This document shows, piece after piece, positions 4,864 through 13,218 of a DNA stretch of 22,355 bases. The stretch lies in the IMG/VR virus record IMGVR_UViG_3300048063_000388, positions 1 to 22,355 of that record; one strand, given 5' to 3'. The notes below the pieces were generated by a model. That model did no database searches, was not told where the DNA came from, and was given only the letters and a program-made list of their open reading frames with translations. This DNA comes from a virus. The position numbers were made by a program, and so were the translations under genes. The number at the start of each line of letters is the position of its first letter. Position 1 is the first letter of the stretch.

Positions 4864-6472
4864 ACTCAAGCAACGCTATGAGGAGCTTAAGCTGTTAAGG
4901 TCAAACCTTGACAGTATGTTCTATGATGCCCAGAGATATGTTCGGCCGAACTCAAACAAGTTCGATCACGGACATACTCCTATGCAGGAGGATGATTCAC
5001 GGGAGCTTTACGATGATACAGCTGTCTGGTGTAATCAGATGTTTGCAAACGGACTCAGCTCTAACCTGATTCCAAAGTCTGATCGTTGGTTCTATCTTCG
5101 AATTGTCAATCGAGCGCAAAATGATGTCTCTTCAGAGGAACTTGCGTATCTGCAGAAGGTAGCTGATCGGATCCTACATGAGTTCGCTCTGCCGCAATCT
5201 CAGTTCTATAGCTCAAGTCACGAGTGTTTCTTGGATATTGGTGCTTATGGAACGTCTCCTGTTCAGATCTCGGAAGTTAACGGCGTTGTTAACTTTCGTT
5301 CTCGACCGCTGGCGGATGTGTTTTTTGACACAGATCAGCACGGCACCGTAGATACCGTTTATTATCGGTGTTACAAAACTGCTCGTCAGTTGATGCAATC
5401 GTTCCCAGCTGTTGAGGATATGGATGGCTTCAACAAAGATAGCTCGGTACACAACAAGTACGAGCTTGTTTATACGATTGAGCCCAACACTGATAAGGCT
5501 GCTAAGAAAGGGAGTCGTGTCGGCAAGGGTCGACCTTATAAGGTAACTTATTGGTGCCCTGCTTTGAAGGAGCCACTTCAGGAAAGTGGATCCAGCTACT
5601 TTACATTCTTGGTGCCTCGTTGGTCTAAGTTGGCGGATGAAGTCTACGGACGGGGTCCCGCTTTCTCATGTTTGTCGCAGATTCGTGCGCTTAACAAGAT
5701 GGTTAAGGAAGCACTGACATCTGCCGAGTATCTGAACTTCCCAACGCTGACAGCCGAAGAGGACAGCATCATGCTTCCTATGAAATACGGTTCTCGTCAG
5801 ATTATGTTTCATGAGGCTGGCAGTGAGAAGCCGTCGCCAATCATGGCAGGTAACCAGCCACAGTATGTGATGGAGATGATCCGCATGTATCGTGACTCTG
5901 TCAACCGTTCGTTCTTTGTCGATCAGATTATCCGTCAGGAAAAGAAGGAACGCCAGAGTGTTACAGAGATCCAAGATGTACGCGGACAGATGCTCAACCA
6001 GTTGGCTCCGCTTCTTAATCGCATGGAAGCGGAATATCTGGGACCCGCCATTGAAGCAACATTTGAGCTTCTTGATCGTGCTGGTAGGTTACCAGAAAAA
6101 CCAGCAAGCCTGTCTGGTGCGTCACTTGAGGTATCCTACTCCAGCCCAGCGTCTCAGTCTCAGTTTGCTACTCGACTTTCAGATATTAGTGCCTTTATGC
6201 GAGACATTGCACCTTTGGCTCAGGTTAAACCTGAAGTGATGGGTGCCGTTAACGAGCAGCGGCTGTTGGCCAGTTACGCACAGTATCGGAACATCACACC
6301 AGATATCATAAAGACCGAAGAAGAACTAGCTAAGATAGCACAGGCATCCCAACAACAACAACAACAAAGAGACGCTGTAGAGGCTGCTCCACAAATCGGA
6401 GGGGCGATGAAAGATATCGCTCAGGCCAAGCAGATTGATCCAGAAGGCGTGGGTCAGTTGTTGAACATATAA
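4856..6472 (+). CDS. portal (head-tail connector) protein
   Basis: A 538-residue protein, close to the usual size of T7-type connectors. Twelve copies would form the ring through which DNA enters and leaves the head. The start is taken at 4856 (MVRLKQRYEELKLLRSNLDS), since the N-terminus R-Y-x-x-L-K-x-x-R is typical of this family. The 30 codons upstream in the same frame only shadow the proline-rich gene. Recognisable segments include ELYDDTAVWCNQMFANGLSS (near residue 60), the clip and wing region with SSYFTFLVPRWSKLADEVYG, and the late segment RQEKKERQSVTEIQDVRGQM. The C-terminus holds six Gln in a row and a helical tail. It sits directly before the Bbp19-like gene and scaffold. Confidence 0.92.
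   Translation: MVRLKQRYEELKLLRSNLDSMFYDAQRYVRPNSNKFDHGHTPMQEDDSRELYDDTAVWCNQMFANGLSSNLIPKSDRWFYLRIVNRAQNDVSSEELAYLQKVADRILHEFALPQSQFYSSSHECFLDIGAYGTSPVQISEVNGVVNFRSRPLADVFFDTDQHGTVDTVYYRCYKTARQLMQSFPAVEDMDGFNKDSSVHNKYELVYTIEPNTDKAAKKGSRVGKGRPYKVTYWCPALKEPLQESGSSYFTFLVPRWSKLADEVYGRGPAFSCLSQIRALNKMVKEALTSAEYLNFPTLTAEEDSIMLPMKYGSRQIMFHEAGSEKPSPIMAGNQPQYVMEMIRMYRDSVNRSFFVDQIIRQEKKERQSVTEIQDVRGQMLNQLAPLLNRMEAEYLGPAIEATFELLDRAGRLPEKPASLSGASLEVSYSSPASQSQFATRLSDISAFMRDIAPLAQVKPEVMGAVNEQRLLASYAQYRNITPDIIKTEEELAKIAQASQQQQQQRDAVEAAPQIGGAMKDIAQAKQIDPEGVGQLLNI
6350..6367 (+). repeat. (CAA)6 microsatellite coding for six Gln
   Basis: Six CAA codons in a row near the C-terminus of the portal protein. In-frame trinucleotide repeats can change length without breaking the frame. 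This one lies in the flexible portal tail, where such changes would be tolerated. Confidence 0.8.
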
Positions 6473-6473
6473 C

Positions 6474-6740
6474 ATGAAAGTCCTAGATTCCTTAAGTAAG
6501 CTCCGCGAGAAAGCGAAGCTTAAAGAAGATTTAACTAATATATTGGAGACACCGCACGGTAAGCGGTTCTTCAAAGTACTCTTGCGTGAATGTCACGTAA
6601 CCAAGCCCGTGTTTCATTCGGACGAAGCCAAGCTTCGTGAATGTGAAGGACGAAGACGTTTGGCTATGAGCTTTCTCACTCTACTGGGTCAAGACGATCC
6701 ACAAGAACTTATTAACAAGATAGAGATGGAGAATAAATAA
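6474..6740 (+). CDS. Bbp19-like small phage protein
   Basis: An 88-residue protein starting two bases after the portal stop. It carries the signature of the Bbp19-type phage domain: TPHGKRFFKVLLREC (26-40), the short Phe-containing linker PVFHSD, and CEGRRRLAMSFLTLL (57-71), which corresponds to the family's E-G-R-R core. Such proteins lie between portal and scaffold genes in many podoviruses. The molecular role is not known to me; assembly or virion stability is plausible. The stop is immediately followed by the scaffold ATG. Confidence 0.75.
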   Translation: MKVLDSLSKLREKAKLKEDLTNILETPHGKRFFKVLLRECHVTKPVFHSDEAKLRECEGRRRLAMSFLTLLGQDDPQELINKIEMENK

Positions 6741-6741
6741 T

Positions 6742-7659
6742 ATGTCAGAAGATACAGAACCAACAGGAGGTCTGGGAGGCGGAAGCGTCGATCAGGAAGC
6801 CTCCGAACCATCAACTTCGCCCAGCCAATTTGATTTCTCATCAGAGGACGCATACGGACAGTTCTACGAGTCACTGCCAGAAGAGCTTCAGGCACACGAC
6901 ACCCTGAGAAACACCAAGTCGATTCATGCATTAGCTGATCAACTTGTTAATGCGCAGAGTGCATTGGGTAATAAACGACTACAGGCTCCCCAAGAAGACT
7001 GGGGAGACGAGCAGTGGGAGGATTTCTACAATCAGATTCGACCCGAAAACGGTGAATACTCAGTCTCAGATGAGCTCTCTTTTGAAGGTGCAGAATCCAC
7101 CCCTGACTTCGCAGATGAGACGATTCAGGAACTTGTGGATTTTTCCGCAGAGATGGGTCTTAGTCAAAAACAATTCGACATACTATACGAGCGTTATGCT
7201 CAGATGGCCGTTGATGGACAAGACCGTATGTCCGCCGAAACACAGGATCTAGTTGCGAACCACCGACAATCCATTCAAGGAGAGTGGGGAGAAAAGTATG
7301 AGTCAAACCTAGCCGAAGCCAATCAGGCGTACGAAGCACTTGCTTCCGAGATTCCCGAACTTAGAGAGTTGATCGACTCAGACCCTGTTGTGGCAAACCA
7401 CCCAGCCGTGCTTAAGGTTTTTCACAGAATCGCAGAGGTATCTGGCGATGCACTGCCTCTTGCGGAAAACAACCCCACATCTGGGTTTGCTGCTGAAAAC
7501 ATTCATGGCATTAAGAGCGCAATTCAGGAATTGGATTCCAGTCATGCGGAATTAATTATGTCGGATCCAGCCTCTCTTAACATGGCGGATCGTACAAAAC
7601 GACAGCAAATATTGGATCAACGGGCGAAGTTATACTCTAATTTGTACCCATCTGATTAA
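6742..7659 (+). CDS. capsid scaffold (assembly) protein
   Basis: A 305-residue acidic protein between portal and capsid genes, the standard place for the scaffold that shapes the procapsid and leaves before or during packaging. The N-terminal 30 residues are low-complexity (Gly, Ser, Glu, Pro), followed by EDAYGQFYESLPEELQAHDT and NTKSIHALADQLVNAQSALG, a pattern common to podovirus scaffolds. A long helical middle follows. The C-terminus ADRTKRQQILDQRAKLYSNL (about 283-302) is helical and basic, as expected for the part that binds the coat protein. The start lies one base after the previous stop. A strong terminator follows at 7687. Confidence 0.85.
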   Translation: MSEDTEPTGGLGGGSVDQEASEPSTSPSQFDFSSEDAYGQFYESLPEELQAHDTLRNTKSIHALADQLVNAQSALGNKRLQAPQEDWGDEQWEDFYNQIRPENGEYSVSDELSFEGAESTPDFADETIQELVDFSAEMGLSQKQFDILYERYAQMAVDGQDRMSAETQDLVANHRQSIQGEWGEKYESNLAEANQAYEALASEIPELRELIDSDPVVANHPAVLKVFHRIAEVSGDALPLAENNPTSGFAAENIHGIKSAIQELDSSHAELIMSDPASLNMADRTKRQQILDQRAKLYSNLYPSD

Positions 7660-7686
7660 AATAGACTTGACATCTCCTTTAAACAA

Positions 7687-7721
7687 GGCTATCCCAGCTA
7701 TTACTGGGGTAGCCTTTTTTT
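7687..7721 (+). terminator. intrinsic terminator after the scaffold gene
   Basis: GGCTATCCCAG (7687-7697) pairs with CTGGGGTAGCC (7704-7714) in an 11-bp stem with one wobble pair and a six-base loop, followed by seven T. This is a textbook rho-independent terminator 27 bases after the scaffold stop. It implies that the capsid gene needs its own promoter or partial readthrough. Confidence 0.92.
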
Positions 7722-7830
7722 AGGTCCTAGTATCAGCTTTAGAAGGCCGTTGGTTACGTATAACTAGAAGAGTCCGAAAGGGTAGCTCATCGAAAAGCAA
7801 ACTTCTATTTAACTTAACTTATATTATATT
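7722..7830 (+). promoter_or_regulatory. 109-base capsid leader, likely containing a promoter
   Basis: The stretch between terminator and capsid start ends in a run of TA-rich steps (TAACTTATATTATATT) directly before the ATG. No convincing TTGACA-TATAAT pair could be set, and no Shine-Dalgarno sequence is visible. A phage-specific promoter is expected here because the terminator cuts off upstream transcription, but I cannot point to its exact bases. Confidence 0.35.
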
Positions 7831-8934
7831 ATGGCATATTCAGATCCATCCTACATGTCAGACAACGGCTCAGGTGCTGCTGCAATCAGCAACGCCGCTG
7901 CTCTGAACACCGCATACGTTGAATCGTTCAAAGCTGGTTTCGAACAAGCATTCCAGCAAACTGAATCTAAGCTTCAACCGTATTTTGAACAAGAATCCCA
8001 AAACGAAGAGTTCCAATACTTTGATCGTATCGGCGTCGCCGAAGAAATGACCGAAGACGCTACTCGTTATGGCGATAACCCTAACAGTGATATCTCTCAC
8101 GATCGTCGTCGCATCGGTCTTAAGGACTACGAGCTCGGCAAGTACATCGACGAGAAAGATCTTAAGCGCGTGCTTACAGATCCAATGAATGCTTACACAC
8201 AAGCACTTCTTGCATCAGGTAAGCGTAAGATCGACGATATCATCATCGACCGAATATTCGGAGAAGCGTACACAGGTCGTAGCGGTGGCACAACCGTTAC
8301 TTTCTCCCGTGCCGATTCCTCTACTCGTGACACCAACATCACTATTGGTAATCTGAGCAAGAACGAGGCTAACCCAATCATCGACACCTACGATGCAGCT
8401 ACTGCAAAGAATGGTGTTGATATCGTTGCTGGTAACACTGAAGGTTTCTCCATCGGTGCTAACTATGACGGTACCCCAACTGGCGGTGCTGCTCCTCTTG
8501 GTCTTACCCTTGAGAAGTTGAAGGCTGCTCGTCGCACAATGCTTCGTCTTGAAGCTATTGGTCAGGATGACGTCGTTAACTGCTTCCTTACTTCGACTCA
8601 GTTCAACGACCTTCTTGGAATCGAGGAGATCATCAACTCTGACTACGCTGTTCGCAAGTCCCTTGCAGAAGGTGCGGTCACTACGTTCATGGGCTTCCGT
8701 TTCATCCAAACCGAGCGTCTTGGTCTTAACAACGACGGTGCTAACAACGACGAGCGTCGTGTTATCGTTGCAACTCCAAAGGCACTTAAGATGTCTATCG
8801 GCACATCCCTTAAGGGCGATGTGTGGCGTGTTCCAGCCAAGAAGAACATCCCTTACGTGTACTTCAAGCTCTGCTCTGAAGCATCTCGTATGTGGGGTGA
8901 GGTTACTGGCGAAATCCGCTGCCTAGAGGCTTAA
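7831..8934 (+). CDS. major capsid protein
   Basis: A 367-residue protein in the capsid position between scaffold and tail tubular protein A. It expectedly forms the icosahedral shell with an HK97-type fold. The N-terminus is Ala/Ser-rich (MAYSDPSYMSDNGSGAAAIS), followed by a helical arm (YVESFKAGFEQAFQQTESKL) and ELGKYIDEKDLKRVLTDPMN, which resembles the spine region of podovirus coat proteins. Late segments FLTSTQFNDLLGIEEI and YVYFKLCSEASRMWGEVTGE are typical of the family's C-terminal half. Codon choice is visibly more uniform and C-ending (ATC, CTT, CGT) than in neighbouring genes, as expected for a very highly expressed gene. It is flanked by a terminator before and a hairpin after. Confidence 0.9.
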   Translation: MAYSDPSYMSDNGSGAAAISNAAALNTAYVESFKAGFEQAFQQTESKLQPYFEQESQNEEFQYFDRIGVAEEMTEDATRYGDNPNSDISHDRRRIGLKDYELGKYIDEKDLKRVLTDPMNAYTQALLASGKRKIDDIIIDRIFGEAYTGRSGGTTVTFSRADSSTRDTNITIGNLSKNEANPIIDTYDAATAKNGVDIVAGNTEGFSIGANYDGTPTGGAAPLGLTLEKLKAARRTMLRLEAIGQDDVVNCFLTSTQFNDLLGIEEIINSDYAVRKSLAEGAVTTFMGFRFIQTERLGLNNDGANNDERRVIVATPKALKMSIGTSLKGDVWRVPAKKNIPYVYFKLCSEASRMWGEVTGEIRCLEA

Positions 8935-8942
8935 TCTAAACC

Positions 8943-8974
8943 GTAGCCTCCCCTGAATTGACGGGGGAGGCTAC
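8943..8974 (+). terminator. GC-rich hairpin between capsid and tail tubular A genes
   Basis: GTAGCCTCCCC (8943-8953) and GGGGAGGCTAC (8964-8974) form a perfect 11-bp stem with a 10-base loop. The tail TTCTCCTCT is T-rich but broken by C, so termination would be partial. It matches the position of T7's partial terminator after the capsid gene. The right arm also contains GGGGAGG, Shine-Dalgarno-like and 13 bases before the next ATG, so the hairpin could hide it. Confidence 0.7.
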
Positions 8975-8983
8975 TTCTCCTCT

Positions 8984-9607
8984 ATGGCTATAGAAGCATC
9001 TAAGTTAAAGATAATGAACGCTGCCTTGCGTATGGTTGGCAGCTATCACATGGAGGACTATGCTGATGACGATGCCGTGCCGAGCAGTACTTACGAAATA
9101 ACTAATCGTGCTTACTTACAGGCCGTCACTGAGTTGTTCGGCGACAATATTTTTAATTACAACACGAAGCGGTCAGGGTTGACTGGTGTCGAATCAACAG
9201 AGTTTAAAAACTTTGGATACGAGTATACACTACCTACCGATTTTAATTTATTTTTATACATAGAGACTGCAGAAGACAACCTTGTTCCCGATTTCCGATT
9301 TGCGAACGGCAAGTTGTATGCAAGCGAACCATCCCTAAATATCACATACACGTATGTTCCTGATCTAGAGATGTCCGCACAAGGACTACCAGCTTTCCTT
9401 GTTCGACTGCTAACTCTCCATATAGCACAAAATGTGGCAATCGAGTTGTCTGGTTCTGAAAACCGACATGAGATACTCCACAAACAGTATATTATGGCTC
9501 TTCGAAGAGCACGCACACTAGAAGGCCGTCAGGGACCAGCGCAGACTTATATCAGCGACAGTAACTCTCAGTTTATAAGCGCACATCAAGGGTATGGCTC
9601 GGTATAG
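8984..9607 (+). CDS. tail tubular protein A (head-tail adaptor)
   Basis: A 207-residue homologue, by pattern and position, of T7 gp11, which forms the ring linking portal to tail nozzle. It starts MAIEASKLKIMNAALRMVGS; the K-I-x-N-A-A-L-x-x-x-G opening is typical of the family. The middle has GYEYTLPTDFNLFLYIE and LNITYTYVPDLEMSAQGLPA, with P-x-x-F-x-x-L-L-x-x-x-I-A at 138-150, also as in gp11-like proteins. The tail is polar. It overlaps the next gene by 14 bases. Its translation may be controlled by the hairpin just upstream. Confidence 0.88.
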   Translation: MAIEASKLKIMNAALRMVGSYHMEDYADDDAVPSSTYEITNRAYLQAVTELFGDNIFNYNTKRSGLTGVESTEFKNFGYEYTLPTDFNLFLYIETAEDNLVPDFRFANGKLYASEPSLNITYTYVPDLEMSAQGLPAFLVRLLTLHIAQNVAIELSGSENRHEILHKQYIMALRRARTLEGRQGPAQTYISDSNSQFISAHQGYGSV

Positions 9608-12554
9608 TAATGTCCAAACAGACTTCTCAGGTGGTTTAATCAGTGATTATGTTCTGGGACGTACTGATATTAAGCGCATAGCTAATTCGGGGCGCAAGTT
9701 TAGAAACTTCTTTCCATCGCTACAAGGCCCTGCTATCTTTAGGACAGGGTTTAAGTGGTACAGAACAGAGAACTATACTGGAGATGCTGTTGCGTCTATT
9801 GATGTTGTCTTATCAACAGATGAGCCTTATAGAGTAGTATTCACCCCTCAGCAAGTAGAGATATTTGACAAAGACAGTGTACTCAAGGATACAGTAGCCA
9901 CTACTTACTCTGCTACTGATATCAAAGATATTCGGTTTAGTTCAGAAACAGGAGAGCTTTATATAGCTCATGGTCTTCATAGACCAAGAAAACTTTCAGC
10001 TGACTTATCATATGTAACAGCAACACTTGTGTCCAGTGACGGCTATACCCTTGAGGACGACGGCGGAGTTACACTGCAAACTAACGTCGAAGTGCAGGGA
10101 GACGACCAGTGGACGCTGGAGGATTTGTCATTTGATGTAGAGCCTTTCCTTGAAAAAGAAGCCTCAGGTAAAAAGTTCACTATTTCACAAAATGAGCGAT
10201 ACGTTAAATTGGAGTCGAGTGTCAATTCGTTTTCAGCTGTAGTCAACAATCCAACTAGAGACTGGTATGTGGATTACACTATTGGGTCTAATAAATATTT
10301 AGGTAAGGTAGTAGACTCGACTTACACGACTAATTACACTCTCGACAACCCTACAAACACAACCGTGTATGTGGAGCCAGTTGTTTCCGTATTGGATATT
10401 GAAGATAATGCAGCACAACTCTATCTTTTAGACAGCGATGAGGTAGATGAGGCAACACAGCCATCAGTAAGTAAGGCTCTTGAGTTGGATGGGGTTGGTG
10501 AAGATGAAATACATCTGCGCTCCGACACTACAGTGTTCAGTTCGGGGTTTACCGACTCGTGGGTTCGTGTGGGTAGTGATAGACGAAATAACAATGTAGT
10601 TGTTGGTGAGAATCGTGATCTGGTTCGATGGGTTAAGATCAAAGAGCATCTTGGAGCCGAAGACCACCCTGTTGAGTTTTACAGAGGAACCTACGATAAC
10701 AGTGTGTACAAAAGCGGGAGTGTTTATAGAATATACGACGGCTTTACCAGTGGCACCTTGTATATGGCTGGCCCTGACACTCAGGGGGCTATTAAGATAG
10801 TCAACGCCGTTTTGCAAGCCGATGGAAACAGGACGTATACCTTTGTTAATAAATTATCGGCAACCAACCCACACAACGACACAAACCCACCCGCCGTAAG
10901 TGCAAGCTATGTGATTGGGAACTTATCCACCCAAAAACAATTTGACTGTGTGAAGTGTTATAATTCGGCAGACGGTATCCCGAAAGTTGAAGAGTATTCA
11001 TCTTCAAATACAGCGGGTAATCTGATAGTTCCTGCCACTTCCAGCAGTTTTACAGCCACTGAGATTGCAAATGACGCTAACCTTAATGTTACAGAAACCA
11101 CTTTCCTTCCAGAGGACATAGGCCGACATATACTTGGTCGTATGCAGTCGGGCAGCGTCTACATGAAAGTAGTTCGCTTCACCAGTGCCCAGCAAGTAGT
11201 AGTTGAACTGCTTAACTCAGCTCCTCGTGACAAACGAACACTTGCTTTTGAAAACGGAGGTTTGTTTGAAGATGTAAAACTTGGTGCGTGGTATGGTGGT
11301 AATTATCCCAGAACCGTAGCTAAATTTGAACAACGTCGTATCTTTGGAGGTACTTATCAAAACGCCAATTATATTTACTTTAGTAGAGTTGGAGAGGAGC
11401 AAAGTTTTCAGCCAACGCAGGACGACGGTGAAGTGTTGGATACAGATGCTATAACATATGCACTGGCTAATCGTAATGCATCTATTCGTTGGATCAACGC
11501 AGCTAAGGATTTGGTTGTCGGAACAACTGGTGGTATATACCGAATCGTTCCGAATCAATACCAATACGGTATTAGCCCGAAAACAATTCGTATGGAGCTT
11601 ACGGAAGAGGAACCCTGTGAGATACAGGCAGAAACAGTGGGCAGCTCTGTGTTTTATCCAGATCAGTCAGGAACAAGGCTGATGGAGTATAAACACGACA
11701 CAACCCTGAATAGCGCATCATCTAACGATGTGTCTAAGCTGATATACCCGATATTTTTAACTGACACTATCGCTCAAATTGCGTATCAGCACACACCCCA
11801 ACCAAGAATCTGGGTTCGCACCGTATCAGGTAAGTTGTACTGCTTGTCTTATCACAGACAGGAGGAGTTCTATGCGTGGTCTGAGCAGGATCTTGGTTCA
11901 AATGTAAAAGTAATGGATATGTCTGTAATGCACAAAGGATCTGCTACTGATTTGGATCAGTTGTGGATTGTTGTTCGACGTGGTGGTACTATTTATACAG
12001 AAGCGTTAGCTGAAACAGATCCTGTGCAGCTGACGGAGAGCTATCCAATGCTGGATAGCTACATTGAGTTGGTAAAACCAGAAAACGGTTTAATTAATAA
12101 CGATATAAGCGCACGCTTTGGAGCTGGAGAAACTGTTTCTGTTGTCGAAGATGGTGTATATATAGGTGAGTCAGCAACATCCGACGGAACAGTTCCAATA
12201 TCCGCACAGGCCGAGCGGGTGGTTGTGGGCCTACGCTATACAGGGGAACTACAGATGATGTTCCCGACATGGGACGCAACCAACAAACCAGCGTATTCTT
12301 CGGAAACGGCTCGTATTATCTCGATAAAGCTTTTCCTGATTAACACATGGAGCTTCATGTTGGGTATAAAGGATAGGTTTGAGACAATCCGAACATCCAC
12401 AACTTACGGAAACGGTAAAGGTTTCACTGGTTTTGATAAAGAAAGACCAGTGACAGGCTCTACATTTGGTGCCGACAATGTACCAACAATTAAGCACAGT
12501 GAGCCATACCCCTTGACAGTCGCCTCGATAACCACCAAAACTGATTTAAATTGA
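9594..12554 (+). CDS. tail tubular protein B (tail nozzle)
   Basis: A 986-residue protein that by order and pattern corresponds to the tail nozzle (T7 gp12 class; here about 200 residues longer). The N-terminus MARYSNVQTDFSGGLISDYV with GRTDIKRIANSGRKFRNFFP and GPAIFRTGFKW is highly typical, as is the later segment EQRRIFGGTYQNANYIYFSR with DTDAITYALANRNASIRWIN and LVVGTTGGIYRI. Another family hallmark, NDVSKLIYPIF, sits near residue 715. These parts form beta-propeller-like platforms in related proteins. The extra length lies mostly in the variable beta-rich insert (about residues 150-500). The start overlaps the previous gene by 14 bases. Confidence 0.9.
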   Translation: MARYSNVQTDFSGGLISDYVLGRTDIKRIANSGRKFRNFFPSLQGPAIFRTGFKWYRTENYTGDAVASIDVVLSTDEPYRVVFTPQQVEIFDKDSVLKDTVATTYSATDIKDIRFSSETGELYIAHGLHRPRKLSADLSYVTATLVSSDGYTLEDDGGVTLQTNVEVQGDDQWTLEDLSFDVEPFLEKEASGKKFTISQNERYVKLESSVNSFSAVVNNPTRDWYVDYTIGSNKYLGKVVDSTYTTNYTLDNPTNTTVYVEPVVSVLDIEDNAAQLYLLDSDEVDEATQPSVSKALELDGVGEDEIHLRSDTTVFSSGFTDSWVRVGSDRRNNNVVVGENRDLVRWVKIKEHLGAEDHPVEFYRGTYDNSVYKSGSVYRIYDGFTSGTLYMAGPDTQGAIKIVNAVLQADGNRTYTFVNKLSATNPHNDTNPPAVSASYVIGNLSTQKQFDCVKCYNSADGIPKVEEYSSSNTAGNLIVPATSSSFTATEIANDANLNVTETTFLPEDIGRHILGRMQSGSVYMKVVRFTSAQQVVVELLNSAPRDKRTLAFENGGLFEDVKLGAWYGGNYPRTVAKFEQRRIFGGTYQNANYIYFSRVGEEQSFQPTQDDGEVLDTDAITYALANRNASIRWINAAKDLVVGTTGGIYRIVPNQYQYGISPKTIRMELTEEEPCEIQAETVGSSVFYPDQSGTRLMEYKHDTTLNSASSNDVSKLIYPIFLTDTIAQIAYQHTPQPRIWVRTVSGKLYCLSYHRQEEFYAWSEQDLGSNVKVMDMSVMHKGSATDLDQLWIVVRRGGTIYTEALAETDPVQLTESYPMLDSYIELVKPENGLINNDISARFGAGETVSVVEDGVYIGESATSDGTVPISAQAERVVVGLRYTGELQMMFPTWDATNKPAYSSETARIISIKLFLINTWSFMLGIKDRFETIRTSTTYGNGKGFTGFDKERPVTGSTFGADNVPTIKHSEPYPLTVASITTKTDLN

Positions 12555-12555
12555 T

Positions 12556-13188
12556 ATGGAAGTAGCAGTAATCTCAATAATAGCTAGCTCGCTTATAAGT
12601 TATAGATCCGCGATGAATTCCGCCAAAGCGCAGGAGTATGCTGCGGAGGCTGCTGAGGCGCAGGGGGTGTATAACGCACAGATCGACGTTAACAACGCTC
12701 GTGCTGCTGCGGATCAGGAGGCTTTTAATCAGTCAGCTGCAGAAGCCAATAAATACCGAGATATGGAAGCTAACCAGAAAAAACGGACTGCTCTTTCTAA
12801 ACAACTTAATGCTGAGTTGGCCAAAGAGCGTATACAGATGACATCATCTTATGGGACATTCGAAGATACCTTTAGATCCTATGAGATGGAAGCGAATAAT
12901 CGCCTTGCTAGTTTTGACTTTGACGCATCCGAATCAAGTTACCAATACAATTTGCAATCAGGAGAGGCTGGGCGTAAACGTAACCTAGCATGGGATCAGG
13001 GTCTTGCTCAGCGTGAACTAACACTAGCTTCTTCTGCCAACCAAGCTACACAGCTCCGCAATCAAGCATCAAACACCAGACTTGGTGCTTATGGTTCTTT
13101 GATTGGTGGGATCGGACAAGCAGCTTATATGGGCAGTGAAATGAAGCCCTCGGCAGCCAAGGGCCAGCCCTCGGCAGCCAAGGGCTAG
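12556..13188 (+). CDS. internal virion protein B-like (T7 gp14 position)
   Basis: A 210-residue protein starting one base after the nozzle gene. It has a short hydrophobic N-terminus (VAVISIIASSLISY, residues 3-16) and then a long Ala/Glu/Gln-rich helical coil (about 20-110) rich in AAEAAEAQG and NNARAAADQE. A Gly-rich hydrophobic stretch, LGAYGSLIGGIGQAAYMGSE, lies near the end. This matches the first ejection protein of T7-like virions, which crosses the outer membrane during infection. The last residues are a tandem PSAAKGQ repeat encoded by 21-bp DNA repeats, an unusual ending that looks recently added. Confidence 0.78.
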   Translation: MEVAVISIIASSLISYRSAMNSAKAQEYAAEAAEAQGVYNAQIDVNNARAAADQEAFNQSAAEANKYRDMEANQKKRTALSKQLNAELAKERIQMTSSYGTFEDTFRSYEMEANNRLASFDFDASESSYQYNLQSGEAGRKRNLAWDQGLAQRELTLASSANQATQLRNQASNTRLGAYGSLIGGIGQAAYMGSEMKPSAAKGQPSAAKG

Positions 13189-13200
13189 CCCTCGGCATAG
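13146..13200 (+). repeat. 21-bp tandem repeat at the end of the gp14-like gene
   Basis: Unit GCCCTCGGCAGCCAAGGGC plus two bases: copies at 13146-13166 and 13167-13187, and a 13-base partial copy at 13188-13200. Each unit can fold on itself (GCCCT with AGGGC). The two full copies differ by one base, C to T, which turns CAG (Gln) into the TAG stop at 13186-13188. The third copy lies after the stop and ends in a second TAG in the same frame. Confidence 0.9.
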
Positions 13201-13218
13201 AAACCGAAAGAGTGATAT

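Noticed and set aside
7667-7695. Promoter TTGACA-17-TATCCC for the capsid gene
   Set aside because: The -10 match is poor and lies inside the terminator stem, so transcripts from it would be terminated at once.
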